A stretch of 64,000 bases of DNA from Flavobacterium crassostreae (lineage in GTDB: Bacteria > Bacteroidota > Bacteroidia > Flavobacteriales > Flavobacteriaceae). The position numbers and the translations under genes were made by a program. A model generated the notes under the pieces. That model had not been told where the DNA came from and made no database searches. It saw only the letters and a program-made list of their open reading frames with translations. How positions within the stretch are numbered: the first letter of the stretch is position 1; each line of letters starts with the position of its first letter. The DNA is taken from positions 186,001-250,000 of the forward strand of contig NZ_CP017688.1 of assembly GCF_001831475.1 (NCBI RefSeq). Direction: 5' to 3'. Of this stretch, positions 47,021 through 55,591 are shown piece after piece.

Positions 47021-47256
47021 CAAATGGTAAATATCTCGAAACGATTATAGTTGACTCAAAACTATCTGGCTCTACTGGTTGGACACCAAACCAAAATGTA
47101 GCAAAAAATATGGATGGTTGGAGTATCAAAGCAATAGGAAATGAGGCTTTAATTAAAGGGAGTAGAATTGAAGACTTTGACGTAAAAAGTTCAATAACTA
47201 AAAACGGTGATTTTATAAAATTGTATAGTGAAAGTGGAATTTTAAAAACTAAATAA
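47021..47256 (+). pseudogene. Orphan toxin C-terminal tip (copy 2)
   Basis: About 78 codons homologous to the end of the 325-aa toxin, entering at KYLETIIVDSKLSGSTGW and ending with the same SESGILKTK. It keeps the DxK half of the nuclease motif but lacks the PD half, a signal peptide and any ribosome site. An open frame does extend upstream through the REP into the RAYT 3' end, but this is not convincing as a gene. Such headless tips are the orphan modules known from polymorphic toxin loci. Confidence 0.8.
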
Positions 47257-47647
47257 TCATGAAATTTAACGAACAAATATTTAACATCTTTAAGTCTTTT
47301 TTTGCAGAAAAAGGATATCCAGATTCAAAATATTACGAACATAATGGTGCTTTAGACTATTACAGAAAAGACAAAAACAATATTCATTGGATTACCATTA
47401 CCCTTGATATAACAAAAAAAGCTTTTGTCGATGTATATGGTCAAATATCATTTTTGGAAGTAACAAATATTCTTCAAAAATTCATTGAAATTAGAACAAA
47501 TCCTTTTGAAAAAATAGTTGTTAATTATTATTTATATGAAAATAGAGAAAAATGGACGGATATATGGAAAGCATTAAAAGCAGCTTCACCATTAAAAACC
47601 AAAGAAGACATTGAAATTTTTAAACAAAACATCTCCAACCACGTAGA
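47119..47647 (+). repeat. Direct repeat copy 2 (toxin 3' end + immunity 5' end)
   Basis: Matches 45421-45949 at a constant offset of 1698 bp. Confidence 0.9.
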
Positions 47648-47942
47648 TACTTACATAGTACCCTTTTTCGAAAAAATACCAGATTTACAAGCCGTAAATG
47701 ATGAGATTTTGAATAAATTATCTTTTGAAGAATACCCAAATTTTATATCTGGAAATTGTACTTTAAAAGTTTTGATTATAATGAAGCTTTGTCAAAATAC
47801 AAAATATGAAGATTACAAACAATCCAAAGACAAAGACTATAAAATGTATGTAAATCAAAATCCCTCAATGTGGCAATCGTCGTACGATGCTTTTCTTTCA
47901 CTTACAGAATATTTAGATAGCGGAGAGTATAAAAAGATTTAG
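47259..47942 (+). CDS. Probable immunity protein, copy 2
   Basis: A 227-aa paralogue of copy 1, starting 2 bp after the orphan toxin tip. Residues 1-129 match copy 1 with one change (V/I near residue 102). The C-terminal part is different (ILNKLSFEEYPNFISGNCTL, NPSMWQSSYDAFLSLTEYL) before the shared ending LDSGEYKK. A conserved first half with a divergent second half suggests gene conversion on the shared part and selection or replacement on the specificity part. Confidence 0.65.
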   Translation: MKFNEQIFNIFKSFFAEKGYPDSKYYEHNGALDYYRKDKNNIHWITITLDITKKAFVDVYGQISFLEVTNILQKFIEIRTNPFEKIVVNYYLYENREKWTDIWKALKAASPLKTKEDIEIFKQNISNHVDTYIVPFFEKIPDLQAVNDEILNKLSFEEYPNFISGNCTLKVLIIMKLCQNTKYEDYKQSKDKDYKMYVNQNPSMWQSSYDAFLSLTEYLDSGEYKKI

Positions 47943-47951
47943 TTTGATATT

Positions 47952-47984
47952 CCCCGCTACCGCACGAATCCTTCCGTGTGGTTC
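47952..47984 (+). repeat. REP palindrome 3
   Basis: CCCCGCTAC then CCGCACGAA-TCC-TTCCGTGTGG, in the same orientation as REP 1. It begins at the same AGTTTGATAT junction that follows immunity copy 1. Confidence 0.85.
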
Positions 47985-48040
47985 GTCAATAAAAACAACA
48001 AGCATCAATCACATAATAAAAAAACAATAGTGAATCCATT

Positions 48041-50491
48041 TTGAGAGCAACATTTAGTATAAAAATAAAGTTAGTCGTGCTATTCCTAGCCATGACAACT
48101 GTAGGTTTTTCTCAAAATGTAGATTTAGAGAATATAGGCGGTTTTATAGGTAGAGGCAAACCCTTAAAAATAAGTGGTGCAGTGTCTGCCAATAGCATTT
48201 TTTATGATTCCAATCAAAGCAGCGGTAGAGCACCATTTACGTATTATTTGCAAGGGAGTCTTAATGTTAGTTTTATGGCATTGAGTATGCCGGTGAGCTA
48301 CAGCTATTCAAACCAAGGTGCGAATCTGGATTATCAAGTGCCCTACAAATTTAATCGCTTGAGTTTGCATCCCAAATACAAATGGATACAAGCCCATATA
48401 GGTGATGCTAATATGAGTTTTTCGCCTTATACCTTAAGCGGTTATCAGTTTACAGGGGGTGGAGTAGAACTCAGTCCCAAAGGGCATTTTAAAATTGCTG
48501 CCATGGCGGGACGTTTACTAAAAGCTACGGAGGATACTGGAGACGAACGCACGGTTCCTGCGTTTTCTCGTTTTGGCTATGGGGCCAAGATCAACTACGA
48601 ACAAGAAAAATACAGCCTAGGAATTATAGCGTTTTATGCTAAGGATAACATCAATTCCCTGATAGCGGTCCCAGACAACAAAGGAGTCACTCCCAAGGAA
48701 AATTTAGTAGTAAGTATTGATGGGTCCTACAAAATAGTAGATAACTTAAAAATAAAAGCAGAGTATGCCTCTACTGCCATCACCCAAGATCTACGTGCAG
48801 CACCCACTGCTACTACAGGCACAGGCATAGCTGGAAAATTGTTTAACAATAGAGCCTCAACAGAACATTATGCGGCCTTAAAAGCCGGTTTTGATTACAA
48901 CTTTAAAGGTTCATCGCTAGGCGTTACTTATGAGCGTATTGATCCAGGTTACACCACCTTAGGCGCTTATTTTTTTAATAATGATTTCGAAAACATCACT
49001 TTAAATACCACCACACAATTATTCCAAAATAAATTAAACCTGGCTTTTAATGTAGGTTATCAAAAAGACGATCTTGAAAACCAAAAAGAACAAGGAACAC
49101 ACAGAACGGTAGGCTCGATTAACGCGACATTTAATGCGACTCAAAAATTAATGTTAACCGGTTCCTATTCTAACTTTAGCAGTTACACCAATACTAAAGT
49201 CAACCAATTTGATGTGATTAACAATACTAACATCATGGGAACTATCAGCGACCAAATGGATTTTAAACAAATATCACAAAATGCGAATTTGAACGTTAAC
49301 TATTCGATTTCAAAAAAAGAAACTGTTCAAAAAAACCTAAACATCAACTACTCACTTACAGATGTAGCCAATGCACAAGGCGGCATTGTAAGGATTGGTG
49401 ATGCTTCTACCTTTCATAACATGAATACCTCGTACACTTTAGGATTTCCTAAAAAAAACACCAATATAACAGCAGCCTTAAACGGAACCGTAAACACGAT
49501 AGGAAGAGAAAATGCTACCACTTGGGGCCCTACCGTTAACGTAAACAAGAAATTTTTTGACAAAAAACTAAACACTGGACTTTCTAGCTCCTATAATTCC
49601 AGTCAAGGGAAATCTGGCTCCACAGCAGTAACTAATTTTAGAGCCAATGCCTCCTACATTTACAAACAAAAACACAATTTCAACCTTAGCGCCATACAAT
49701 TGTTTCAGTCCTCAGTCAAAACAAACAATCGCAGTTTGACCGTTACTTTTGGCTACAACTACAATTTTGACATTGGAAACATCAAATTTAACTTCGACAG
49801 AAAACCCCAAGTTGAAGCAGAAGAAGCAGAAGCAGCACAAAAATTAAAAAATAAAAAAGACAAGATTTTTTCGTTTGCCTATAGAACCCATTTGTTTTCG
49901 GGCACTCATGACAGCATTAGTAAAGTCATTACAAACCTGCTAGAAACCCCAGACTTTAAAGGACTAAAGGATGTAGATGGCATTACTACAAAACTTGCAC
50001 TACTAGAAAAAACCTTGCATCTTGATGAAGAAAAACCCGATAAAGGATATAAAAATACTGCAGTACACTATTTGGACTATTTGTATGAAAACAAAGATTA
50101 CATTGATTCGTACAACAATTTGGTGTTTAGCAGTTTGAAAATCTTATACAAAGACGCCGCCAGAATCGATATTGCCATGGAAGAAGAATCGATAAAAGCC
50201 CATGCTTACGTTAACAACTTACGTGCTAAAGGAAAAACCATTAGCGAAAAAACACTGAAATACCTTGAAGTAAAGGACAAGAAATACAATGCCCACAAAT
50301 GGATGCAGGAACAAATGAATGATTTGACCTATGGAGATGTCGCGGATGATAAAGGATTATTGAAGGACTTTAAAAAAGCAAATCTTTCAAAAGTATTTGA
50401 AATGCTACAAAAAGGAAAAAAACAGACCGAAATAGAAATCTACCTAGAAGTACAACTTGCTGATTTTTATCATAAAAAATCATCCTTATAA
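48041..50491 (+). CDS. Outer-membrane beta-barrel protein with helical C-terminal domain
   Basis: An 816-aa protein. The only plausible in-frame start is TTG at 48041; no ATG precedes the signal peptide (IKIKLVVLFLAMTTVGFSQ). Residues 30-590 are alternating aromatic beta strands with YSLGIIAFYAKDNI, LNLAFNVGYQKDDL, KLMLTGSYSNFSSY and similar, consistent with a large outer-membrane barrel. From about 600 it becomes a charged alpha-helical periplasmic domain (EEAEAAQKLKNKKDKI to the end). It is the last gene of the island on this strand. I infer a channel or anchor for the secreted giants, but the family is not one I can name. Confidence 0.78.
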   Translation: MRATFSIKIKLVVLFLAMTTVGFSQNVDLENIGGFIGRGKPLKISGAVSANSIFYDSNQSSGRAPFTYYLQGSLNVSFMALSMPVSYSYSNQGANLDYQVPYKFNRLSLHPKYKWIQAHIGDANMSFSPYTLSGYQFTGGGVELSPKGHFKIAAMAGRLLKATEDTGDERTVPAFSRFGYGAKINYEQEKYSLGIIAFYAKDNINSLIAVPDNKGVTPKENLVVSIDGSYKIVDNLKIKAEYASTAITQDLRAAPTATTGTGIAGKLFNNRASTEHYAALKAGFDYNFKGSSLGVTYERIDPGYTTLGAYFFNNDFENITLNTTTQLFQNKLNLAFNVGYQKDDLENQKEQGTHRTVGSINATFNATQKLMLTGSYSNFSSYTNTKVNQFDVINNTNIMGTISDQMDFKQISQNANLNVNYSISKKETVQKNLNINYSLTDVANAQGGIVRIGDASTFHNMNTSYTLGFPKKNTNITAALNGTVNTIGRENATTWGPTVNVNKKFFDKKLNTGLSSSYNSSQGKSGSTAVTNFRANASYIYKQKHNFNLSAIQLFQSSVKTNNRSLTVTFGYNYNFDIGNIKFNFDRKPQVEAEEAEAAQKLKNKKDKIFSFAYRTHLFSGTHDSISKVITNLLETPDFKGLKDVDGITTKLALLEKTLHLDEEKPDKGYKNTAVHYLDYLYENKDYIDSYNNLVFSSLKILYKDAARIDIAMEEESIKAHAYVNNLRAKGKTISEKTLKYLEVKDKKYNAHKWMQEQMNDLTYGDVADDKGLLKDFKKANLSKVFEMLQKGKKQTEIEIYLEVQLADFYHKKSSL

Positions 50492-50556
50492 CACAACAAA
50501 AGCTATATTTCAAAAAGAAATGATCTATGAAAAACATAAAGTTAAGAAGATATACT

Positions 50557-50664
50557 TCTTATAATCTAAGCACGGAAACATCTGCCGAGTTATTCCATGC
50601 AGAGATAAAAGCATTTAGAAGCCAATTTAGAAGAGCAAGAAATGTGGAGTTCTTACTTTTTTAG
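50557..50664 (+). pseudogene. C-terminal remnant of a second ISL3-family transposase
   Basis: The plus strand reads TETSAELFHAEIKAFRSQF, then RRARNVEFLLF and a stop: the same C-terminal signature as the left remnant but a different sequence. It lies 65 bp after the barrel gene. Downstream, 50702-50738 contains two tandem copies of AGGTTTT(A/G)GGATTGATCC, which may be the old element end. Confidence 0.75.
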
Positions 50665-50701
50665 GCTAAATACTATTTATGCTTAATTTTTGCTACTCCA
50701 C

Positions 50702-50738
50702 AGGTTTTAGGATTGATCCCAGGTTTTGGGATTGATCC
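50702..50738 (+). repeat. Two 18-bp direct repeats, probable IS end
   Basis: AGGTTTTAGGATTGATCC (50702-50719) and AGGTTTTGGGATTGATCC (50721-50738), differing at one base, just after the ISL3 transposase remnant; further GATCC words follow. Confidence 0.75.
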
Positions 50739-50790
50739 ATTTATGTCTTGATCCATTGATCCGTTTTGGGATGATGATTTAAACCCCACA

Positions 50791-50826
50791 AAAAAAGCCT
50801 CAAAAAATACATTTTGAGGCTTTTAG
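50791..50826. terminator. Bidirectional terminator at the right end of the island
   Basis: AAAAGCCTCAAAA / TTTTGAGGCTTTT with a 6-nt loop; A-run before and T-run after. Confidence 0.88.
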
Positions 50827-50922
50827 ATATTTTATAGGAAGTAAATTGAAATTAACCCACTAAACTAAACAGCAAAGTCAATTTTTTAAAAAAAATATAG
50901 ATTCTAATCTATTAGAATAGTG

Positions 50923-50994
50923 TAGCCCGTAGCGGAATCGAACCGCTCTTACATGGATGAAAACCATGCGTCCTAACCGATAGACGAACGGGCC
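50923..50994 (-). tRNA. tRNA-Glu (anticodon UUC)
   Basis: On the minus strand the acceptor GGCCCGT pairs with ACGGGCT, discriminator A. The anticodon stem CATGG/CCATG has the loop TTTTCAT, anticodon TTC. The T-arm has GCGGTTCGATTCCGC. It is the first standard gene right of the accessory island. Confidence 0.96.
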
Positions 50995-51226
50995 ATCATT
51001 TTTTTGATTCGGGTGCAAAAGTAACACAATTTTTCAGTTTCACCAAGTCAAAATACAAAAAGTCTCCCGAAATTTTACTTTTTTACTTCCCAGAAATGCT
51101 AATCTATTCATAACTAGCTTTTATAGTATCCAAAAAGGCAGCAGGTATTTTTATTTTTCCAAACACCAACTACCACTTTCTGGACTATTTTTAGGTCTTT
51201 AAAAAAGGATCGGGCACCAAAACAAG

Positions 51227-53656
51227 CTACAAATGCATCTTTCGTAACCGCAACGCATTTGCAATTACAGATACCGAACTAAAGCTCATGGCCAAAGCAG
51301 CAATCATTGGCGAGAGCAACAACCCAAAAAAAGGATACAAAACTCCGGCAGCAATAGGAATGCCTAACACATTGTAAAAGAACGCAAAAAACAAATTCTG
51401 ACGAATGTTTTTCATTACTCCATGACTGAGCTTTTTGGCCTTAACTATTCCCTGTAGGTCTCCTTTAACTAAGGTGATTTTGGCACTCTCTATGGCAACA
51501 TCTGTTCCGGTACCCATAGCGATACCTACATTAGCCTGTGCCAAAGCAGGGGCATCATTAATCCCATCACCTGCCATGGCTACTATTTTGCCCTGAGCCT
51601 GTAAGCGTTTAATTTCGTCGCGCTTATCCTCTGGCAAACAACCTGCAATAAAAGAAGTTAACTGCAGCTCATTGGCCACCGATTTTGCGGTGTTTTCGTT
51701 GTCTCCTGTAAGCATAATTACCTCTATTCCTTGGCGCATCAACTCTTTGATGGCTGCTGCACTGGTGTTTTTAATGGCATCCGTAATGGCTACATATCCC
51801 AAAACTACTTGGTCTACGGCAATATACGAAACTGTTTTACCTAGTTTTTGTTCTGCAATTATTTTTTGCTCTATATCCTCGGACACCAAGGCATGCACTT
51901 GTTGCATTAATTTTTTGTTGCCTAATGCTACTTTTTTGTTGGCCACTGTTCCGGTTACTCCTTTTCCTGAAACGGCTTCAAAATCTGCAACATCGGTCAG
52001 GCTCAATTTTTTGGCTTGCGCAAAAGCGACTACGGCTTGCGCCAAAGGATGTTCGCTATATTGGTTGAGCGAAGCGATCTTTTGGAGCAAATCTGCCTCT
52101 TGGTTGTTGGTTGCAAAAACTTTTTCTACGGATGGCTTCCCCTCAGTAATGGTTCCTGTTTTGTCTGTAATTAAAACATCCACTTGATCCATTACCTCTA
52201 AGGCTTCGGCGTTTTTTATTAAAACCCCAGATTGTGCTCCTTTGCCCACGCCTACCATTACAGACATAGGAGTTGCCAATCCTAAAGCGCAAGGACAGGC
52301 TATAATTAAAACCGCAACCGCGTTGATAAATCCATAAATTAAAGCATGGGGTTCTGGTCCATATTTTGCCCAAACCAAAAAAGCAAGTACCGAAACTCCT
52401 ACCACTGTAGGTACAAAATATTTGGCTATTCTGTCGGCCAATTTTTGAATAGGTGCTCTAGAACGGCTGGCGTCTGTAACCATTTGAACAATTTGCGAAA
52501 GCAAGGTTTCTGAGCCTATTTTTTGTGCAACCATCACAAAGGATTGGTTGCCATTTATGGTTCCTGCAACCACGCTATCTCCAACTGATTTATCTACAGG
52601 GATAGGTTCTCCGGTGACCATAGACGCATCAATGGTGCTTTTGCCTTGAGTGATCTTGCCATCTACCGGAATTTTCTCTCCTGGTTTTACTCGTAACCAA
52701 TCGCCTTTTTTAATACTCGCAATAGAGACTACCTTGTCTACTCCATCCACAACCAAAGTAGCTTGGGTTGGAGCCAATTTCATTAATTCTTTGATGGCGC
52801 CACTGGTTCTGCTATGGGCTCTTGCTTCGAGTAATTGTCCTAACAAAACCAGAGTCAAAATAACGGTGGTTGCTTCAAAATATAACGGAACGGTTCCGGT
52901 TTGGGTTTTAAATTCGGCCGGAAAAGCATCCGGAAAAAACAATCCAAAAACACTAAACAAAAATGCTGCTCCAGATCCTATACCAATAAGGGTAAACATA
53001 TTTAAGTTGGCTGTTAATACGGATTTCCAGGCACGCTCAAAAAACATCCAAGCTGCATAAAAAACAACCGGAAGTGACAATAAAAACTGCACCCAATCCC
53101 AGGATTTTATTGGCATAATTTGCACTAAAGGCGTATTGGGCAACATGGTAGTCATGGCAATTATAAAAATAGGCAGGGTAAAAATTAGTGCTATCTTCAT
53201 TTTGCGCATCAAATCCGTATAGGTTTTATTTTCTTCTGGATTTGTAGGCTTCATGGATACTAAATCCATTCCGCAAACCGGACAGTCTCCTGGTTGGTCA
53301 TAGACTTTGTCGCCTTCGCAAAACATCGGACAATAGTATTTGCCTGGAGCAATTTTAGAACTAAAATCTGCTTTGGGTTTAGAGGTTTTTGCGGTGCTGC
53401 AGCAGGACCCCTGGTTTTCTAAGGGAGCTTCGGATAAAGGAAGCGTTGCTTGGACACTTTGGATAGAATAATCTCCAACTGCAGTTAGAGCGTCTTGAAG
53501 CACGGATATAGCGATCGTCTTGCTGCTAGTAATGGTTGCTATTGGCGGATCCAGAGTTACTGTTGCCGTAACGGATGCAAGTGCATTTAAGGCTTTTTCT
53601 ACTTTGGTCCTACAGCCGTTGCAAGACATTCCTGTGATTGTATAGGTGTGTTTCAT
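51227..53656 (-). CDS. copA: Copper-translocating P-type ATPase CopA
   Basis: A P1B-type ATPase (809 aa from the chosen start) that pumps Cu(I) out of the cytoplasm. HMA domain at residues 1-70 with GMSCNGC (C12, C15). A second cysteine-rich domain near 105-140 has the heavy-metal-binding pattern [17 protein letters not shown]. Then the transport core: CPC in [12 protein letters not shown] near 452, phosphorylation motif DKTGT near 495, HP in SEHPLAQAV, and [12 protein letters not shown]. The frame extends 9 codons further upstream, but the Met directly before [11 protein letters not shown] fits family starts. It is last in the copper gene cluster. Confidence 0.96.
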   Translation of the reverse strand: MKHTYTITGMSCNGCRTKVEKALNALASVTATVTLDPPIATITSSKTIAISVLQDALTAVGDYSIQSVQATLPLSEAPLENQGSCCSTAKTSKPKADFSSKIAPGKYYCPMFCEGDKVYDQPGDCPVCGMDLVSMKPTNPEENKTYTDLMRKMKIALIFTLPIFIIAMTTMLPNTPLVQIMPIKSWDWVQFLLSLPVVFYAAWMFFERAWKSVLTANLNMFTLIGIGSGAAFLFSVFGLFFPDAFPAEFKTQTGTVPLYFEATTVILTLVLLGQLLEARAHSRTSGAIKELMKLAPTQATLVVDGVDKVVSIASIKKGDWLRVKPGEKIPVDGKITQGKSTIDASMVTGEPIPVDKSVGDSVVAGTINGNQSFVMVAQKIGSETLLSQIVQMVTDASRSRAPIQKLADRIAKYFVPTVVGVSVLAFLVWAKYGPEPHALIYGFINAVAVLIIACPCALGLATPMSVMVGVGKGAQSGVLIKNAEALEVMDQVDVLITDKTGTITEGKPSVEKVFATNNQEADLLQKIASLNQYSEHPLAQAVVAFAQAKKLSLTDVADFEAVSGKGVTGTVANKKVALGNKKLMQQVHALVSEDIEQKIIAEQKLGKTVSYIAVDQVVLGYVAITDAIKNTSAAAIKELMRQGIEVIMLTGDNENTAKSVANELQLTSFIAGCLPEDKRDEIKRLQAQGKIVAMAGDGINDAPALAQANVGIAMGTGTDVAIESAKITLVKGDLQGIVKAKKLSHGVMKNIRQNLFFAFFYNVLGIPIAAGVLYPFFGLLLSPMIAALAMSFSSVSVIANALRLRKMHL

Positions 53657-53739
53657 TTTTTGGCTATTTAATTTAGAGTACAAATATCTTACAAAACTAG
53701 TATTTGCTGTTACACAATTCTGGAAGTTATTTGTATGTT

Positions 53740-54306
53740 TTACAAAATATCCAAGGATTTTCTGGCAATTTTCTGGTTTTTTTTGAAAAAAGTGGGTGTA
53801 CTACCCGTTATTTTTTTAAACTGGTTGCTTAAATGAGCCACGTTGCTATAATTTAATTTATGGGCTATTTCACTTAAAGATAACTCCTTATAATCTAGCA
53901 ATTCTTTTGCTTTTTCTATTTTTTGAACTATGAAATAATGTGCAATGGTTTGGTTTTCTTTATCAGAAAATAATTTGCTTAATGCGCTATAGTCTTGGTT
54001 TAAATTGGTAGAAAGATAGGTGGATAGGTTGGTTTTTATATTCTGATCCTGATAGTGCACTAAATCAATAATGGCATTTTTAATTTGTGCAATGGTCTTA
54101 CTTTGCTCGTCTTCTAATACCCTAAAACCTAGCTGCTGCAAGGCTTGAGATAGTTGTGTTTTTTGTGTTTTTGTTAGCTCGCAAGAAAGAGTGACTTCTC
54201 CTAGTTTTATAGCCGTAATTGGTAGGTGCATTTTTTCTAACTCCAATTGTACAGCCCTCTCGCAACGACTACAAACCATGTTTTTTATATAGAGTTTCAT
54301 TTGCAA
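53740..54306 (-). CDS. Copper-responsive regulator: HMA-like domain fused to AraC HTH
   Basis: A 188-aa protein. The N-terminal 65 residues form an HMA-like ferredoxin fold with a CxxC metal site ([11 protein letters not shown]11 and C14), as in copper chaperones. The C-terminal 100 residues are an AraC-family DNA-binding domain ([36 protein letters not shown]). Fusion of a metal-binding module to an AraC reader is most simply a cytoplasmic copper sensor controlling the flanking genes; this is inference. It lies between copA and the first adaptor gene. Confidence 0.85.
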   Translation of the reverse strand: MQMKLYIKNMVCSRCERAVQLELEKMHLPITAIKLGEVTLSCELTKTQKTQLSQALQQLGFRVLEDEQSKTIAQIKNAIIDLVHYQDQNIKTNLSTYLSTNLNQDYSALSKLFSDKENQTIAHYFIVQKIEKAKELLDYKELSLSEIAHKLNYSNVAHLSNQFKKITGSTPTFFKKNQKIARKSLDIL

Positions 54307-54374
54307 AATTATTTTATTGTTTTATTGTTTTTAGACGTTTTAAATAGATTGTAAAGTATAAAAAGCTACCAGAT

Positions 54375-55589
54375 TTACATTTGCATTCCAGCCATAGGAT
54401 CCGCACCTTTTCTAAATTGGTACTCACTATTAATGGCATAAGCTCCTGTGATGACCACTCTTTTATTTGGATCTAACTGGGTTTTGATCTCTACGGCACC
54501 TCCAGATTCTATTCCGGTTTCTACCCGTATTTTTTGATATACCCCATGCTTTTTTTCTACCCATACATAGGTTGCTTTTTGATCTCTAATAAGTGCATCT
54601 GCAGGAATAAACACTGCCTTTGAAGACGTATTATAGAGCGTGGCTACGGCTTGCATACCAGGTTTTAAATCCAAACTTGCATTGGGGATTTCTATCCGGA
54701 TTAAAAGCAATCTAGACTCTGGGTTGATTTCTGGATTAATAAAAGAAATAGCCGCTTTTATGGTTTTAGACGGATAGTCCACAAAAGCAACCACAGCTTT
54801 CTGACCCAAATACACGTTACTGACGTAGTTTGCATTTGCCTCTATCTCTAACCACAAAGTGCTGTAATCTACCAATTGAGTTATAGGGGCACCTTCTGGA
54901 ATATAACTGCCTTGGGTTGCAAATATTTCTGAAACATAGCCGCTATAGTTGCTATAAAAAGTGGTGTAGGATGCAGCGGCAGCAGCCGAAGTTATGCTTT
55001 CAATTTGGGCATTTGTCAATCCGTAAAACAACAATTTTTGCTTGGCAGCATACCAGAGCGTTTTTGCATTTTTACCAAAATCTCCTGGCATGGACAACTG
55101 CTTGTAGGCCACAAAATAATCTTGTTTTGCAACAGCGATCTCCTCACTGTAGAGTTGGTAAATCGCTTGGTTTTTGGAAATATAATCTCCTTGGGCTTTA
55201 AAATACAGTTTTTCTATTCGGCCGCTTGCTCTTGCAGAAATGTTTTTAATTTTTTCGGGATGCACGGCCAAAACCCCCGTATACTTTTTGTCCAAACTCT
55301 TTTGGGTTGCAGCAATTTTTTGCAGGCTTATATTGCCTAATTTAATTTGCTGTTCACTGAGTCTAATTTCATTCAAAGCGGAAGTATCTTTTTTCATGGG
55401 GGTTAAATCCATTTGACAAATCGGGCATTTGCCTGGTTTATCTTCTTTGACCTGAGGATCCATCGAGCAGGTATAAAAAATATTTTCTTCGGAATGCGTT
55501 GCTGTGGGCTGTTGCTTGTTTTTGGTATTACAAGAAACCCCCAAAACCAATACGATCAATAAAAGGCTAATTTGTAGGGTCTTTTTCAT
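54375..55589 (-). CDS. cusB: CusB-type RND periplasmic adaptor lipoprotein, copy 1
   Basis: A 404-aa membrane-fusion protein. Lipoprotein signal (LLLIVLVLGVSC). The heavy-metal-binding domain YTCSMDPQV..GKCPICQMDLTPM lies at residues 38-68. Barrel-sandwich and hairpin segments follow: SARASGRIEKLYFKAQGDY, then IYQLYSEEIAVAKQDYFVAYKQL, and SNYSGYVSEIFATQGSYIPEG. It would link the CusA pump to the CusC channel and pass Cu(I)/Ag(I). It begins 2 bp after the other adaptor gene ends. Residue identities suggest an old duplication, not a recent one. Confidence 0.9.
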   Translation of the reverse strand: MKKTLQISLLLIVLVLGVSCNTKNKQQPTATHSEENIFYTCSMDPQVKEDKPGKCPICQMDLTPMKKDTSALNEIRLSEQQIKLGNISLQKIAATQKSLDKKYTGVLAVHPEKIKNISARASGRIEKLYFKAQGDYISKNQAIYQLYSEEIAVAKQDYFVAYKQLSMPGDFGKNAKTLWYAAKQKLLFYGLTNAQIESITSAAAAASYTTFYSNYSGYVSEIFATQGSYIPEGAPITQLVDYSTLWLEIEANANYVSNVYLGQKAVVAFVDYPSKTIKAAISFINPEINPESRLLLIRIEIPNASLDLKPGMQAVATLYNTSSKAVFIPADALIRDQKATYVWVEKKHGVYQKIRVETGIESGGAVEIKTQLDPNKRVVITGAYAINSEYQFRKGADPMAGMQM

Positions 55590-55591
55590 AA

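Noticed and set aside
46951..47256. 101-codon ORF running from the RAYT 3' end through REP 2 into the orphan tip
   Set aside because: It starts at a TTG inside another gene and its first 25 codons are REP sequence; treated as a headless toxin tip.
46305..47984. Three palindromic repeats as a CRISPR-like array
   Set aside because: The spacing is 640-930 bp, one copy is inverted, and a RAYT gene lies between; REP elements explain them.
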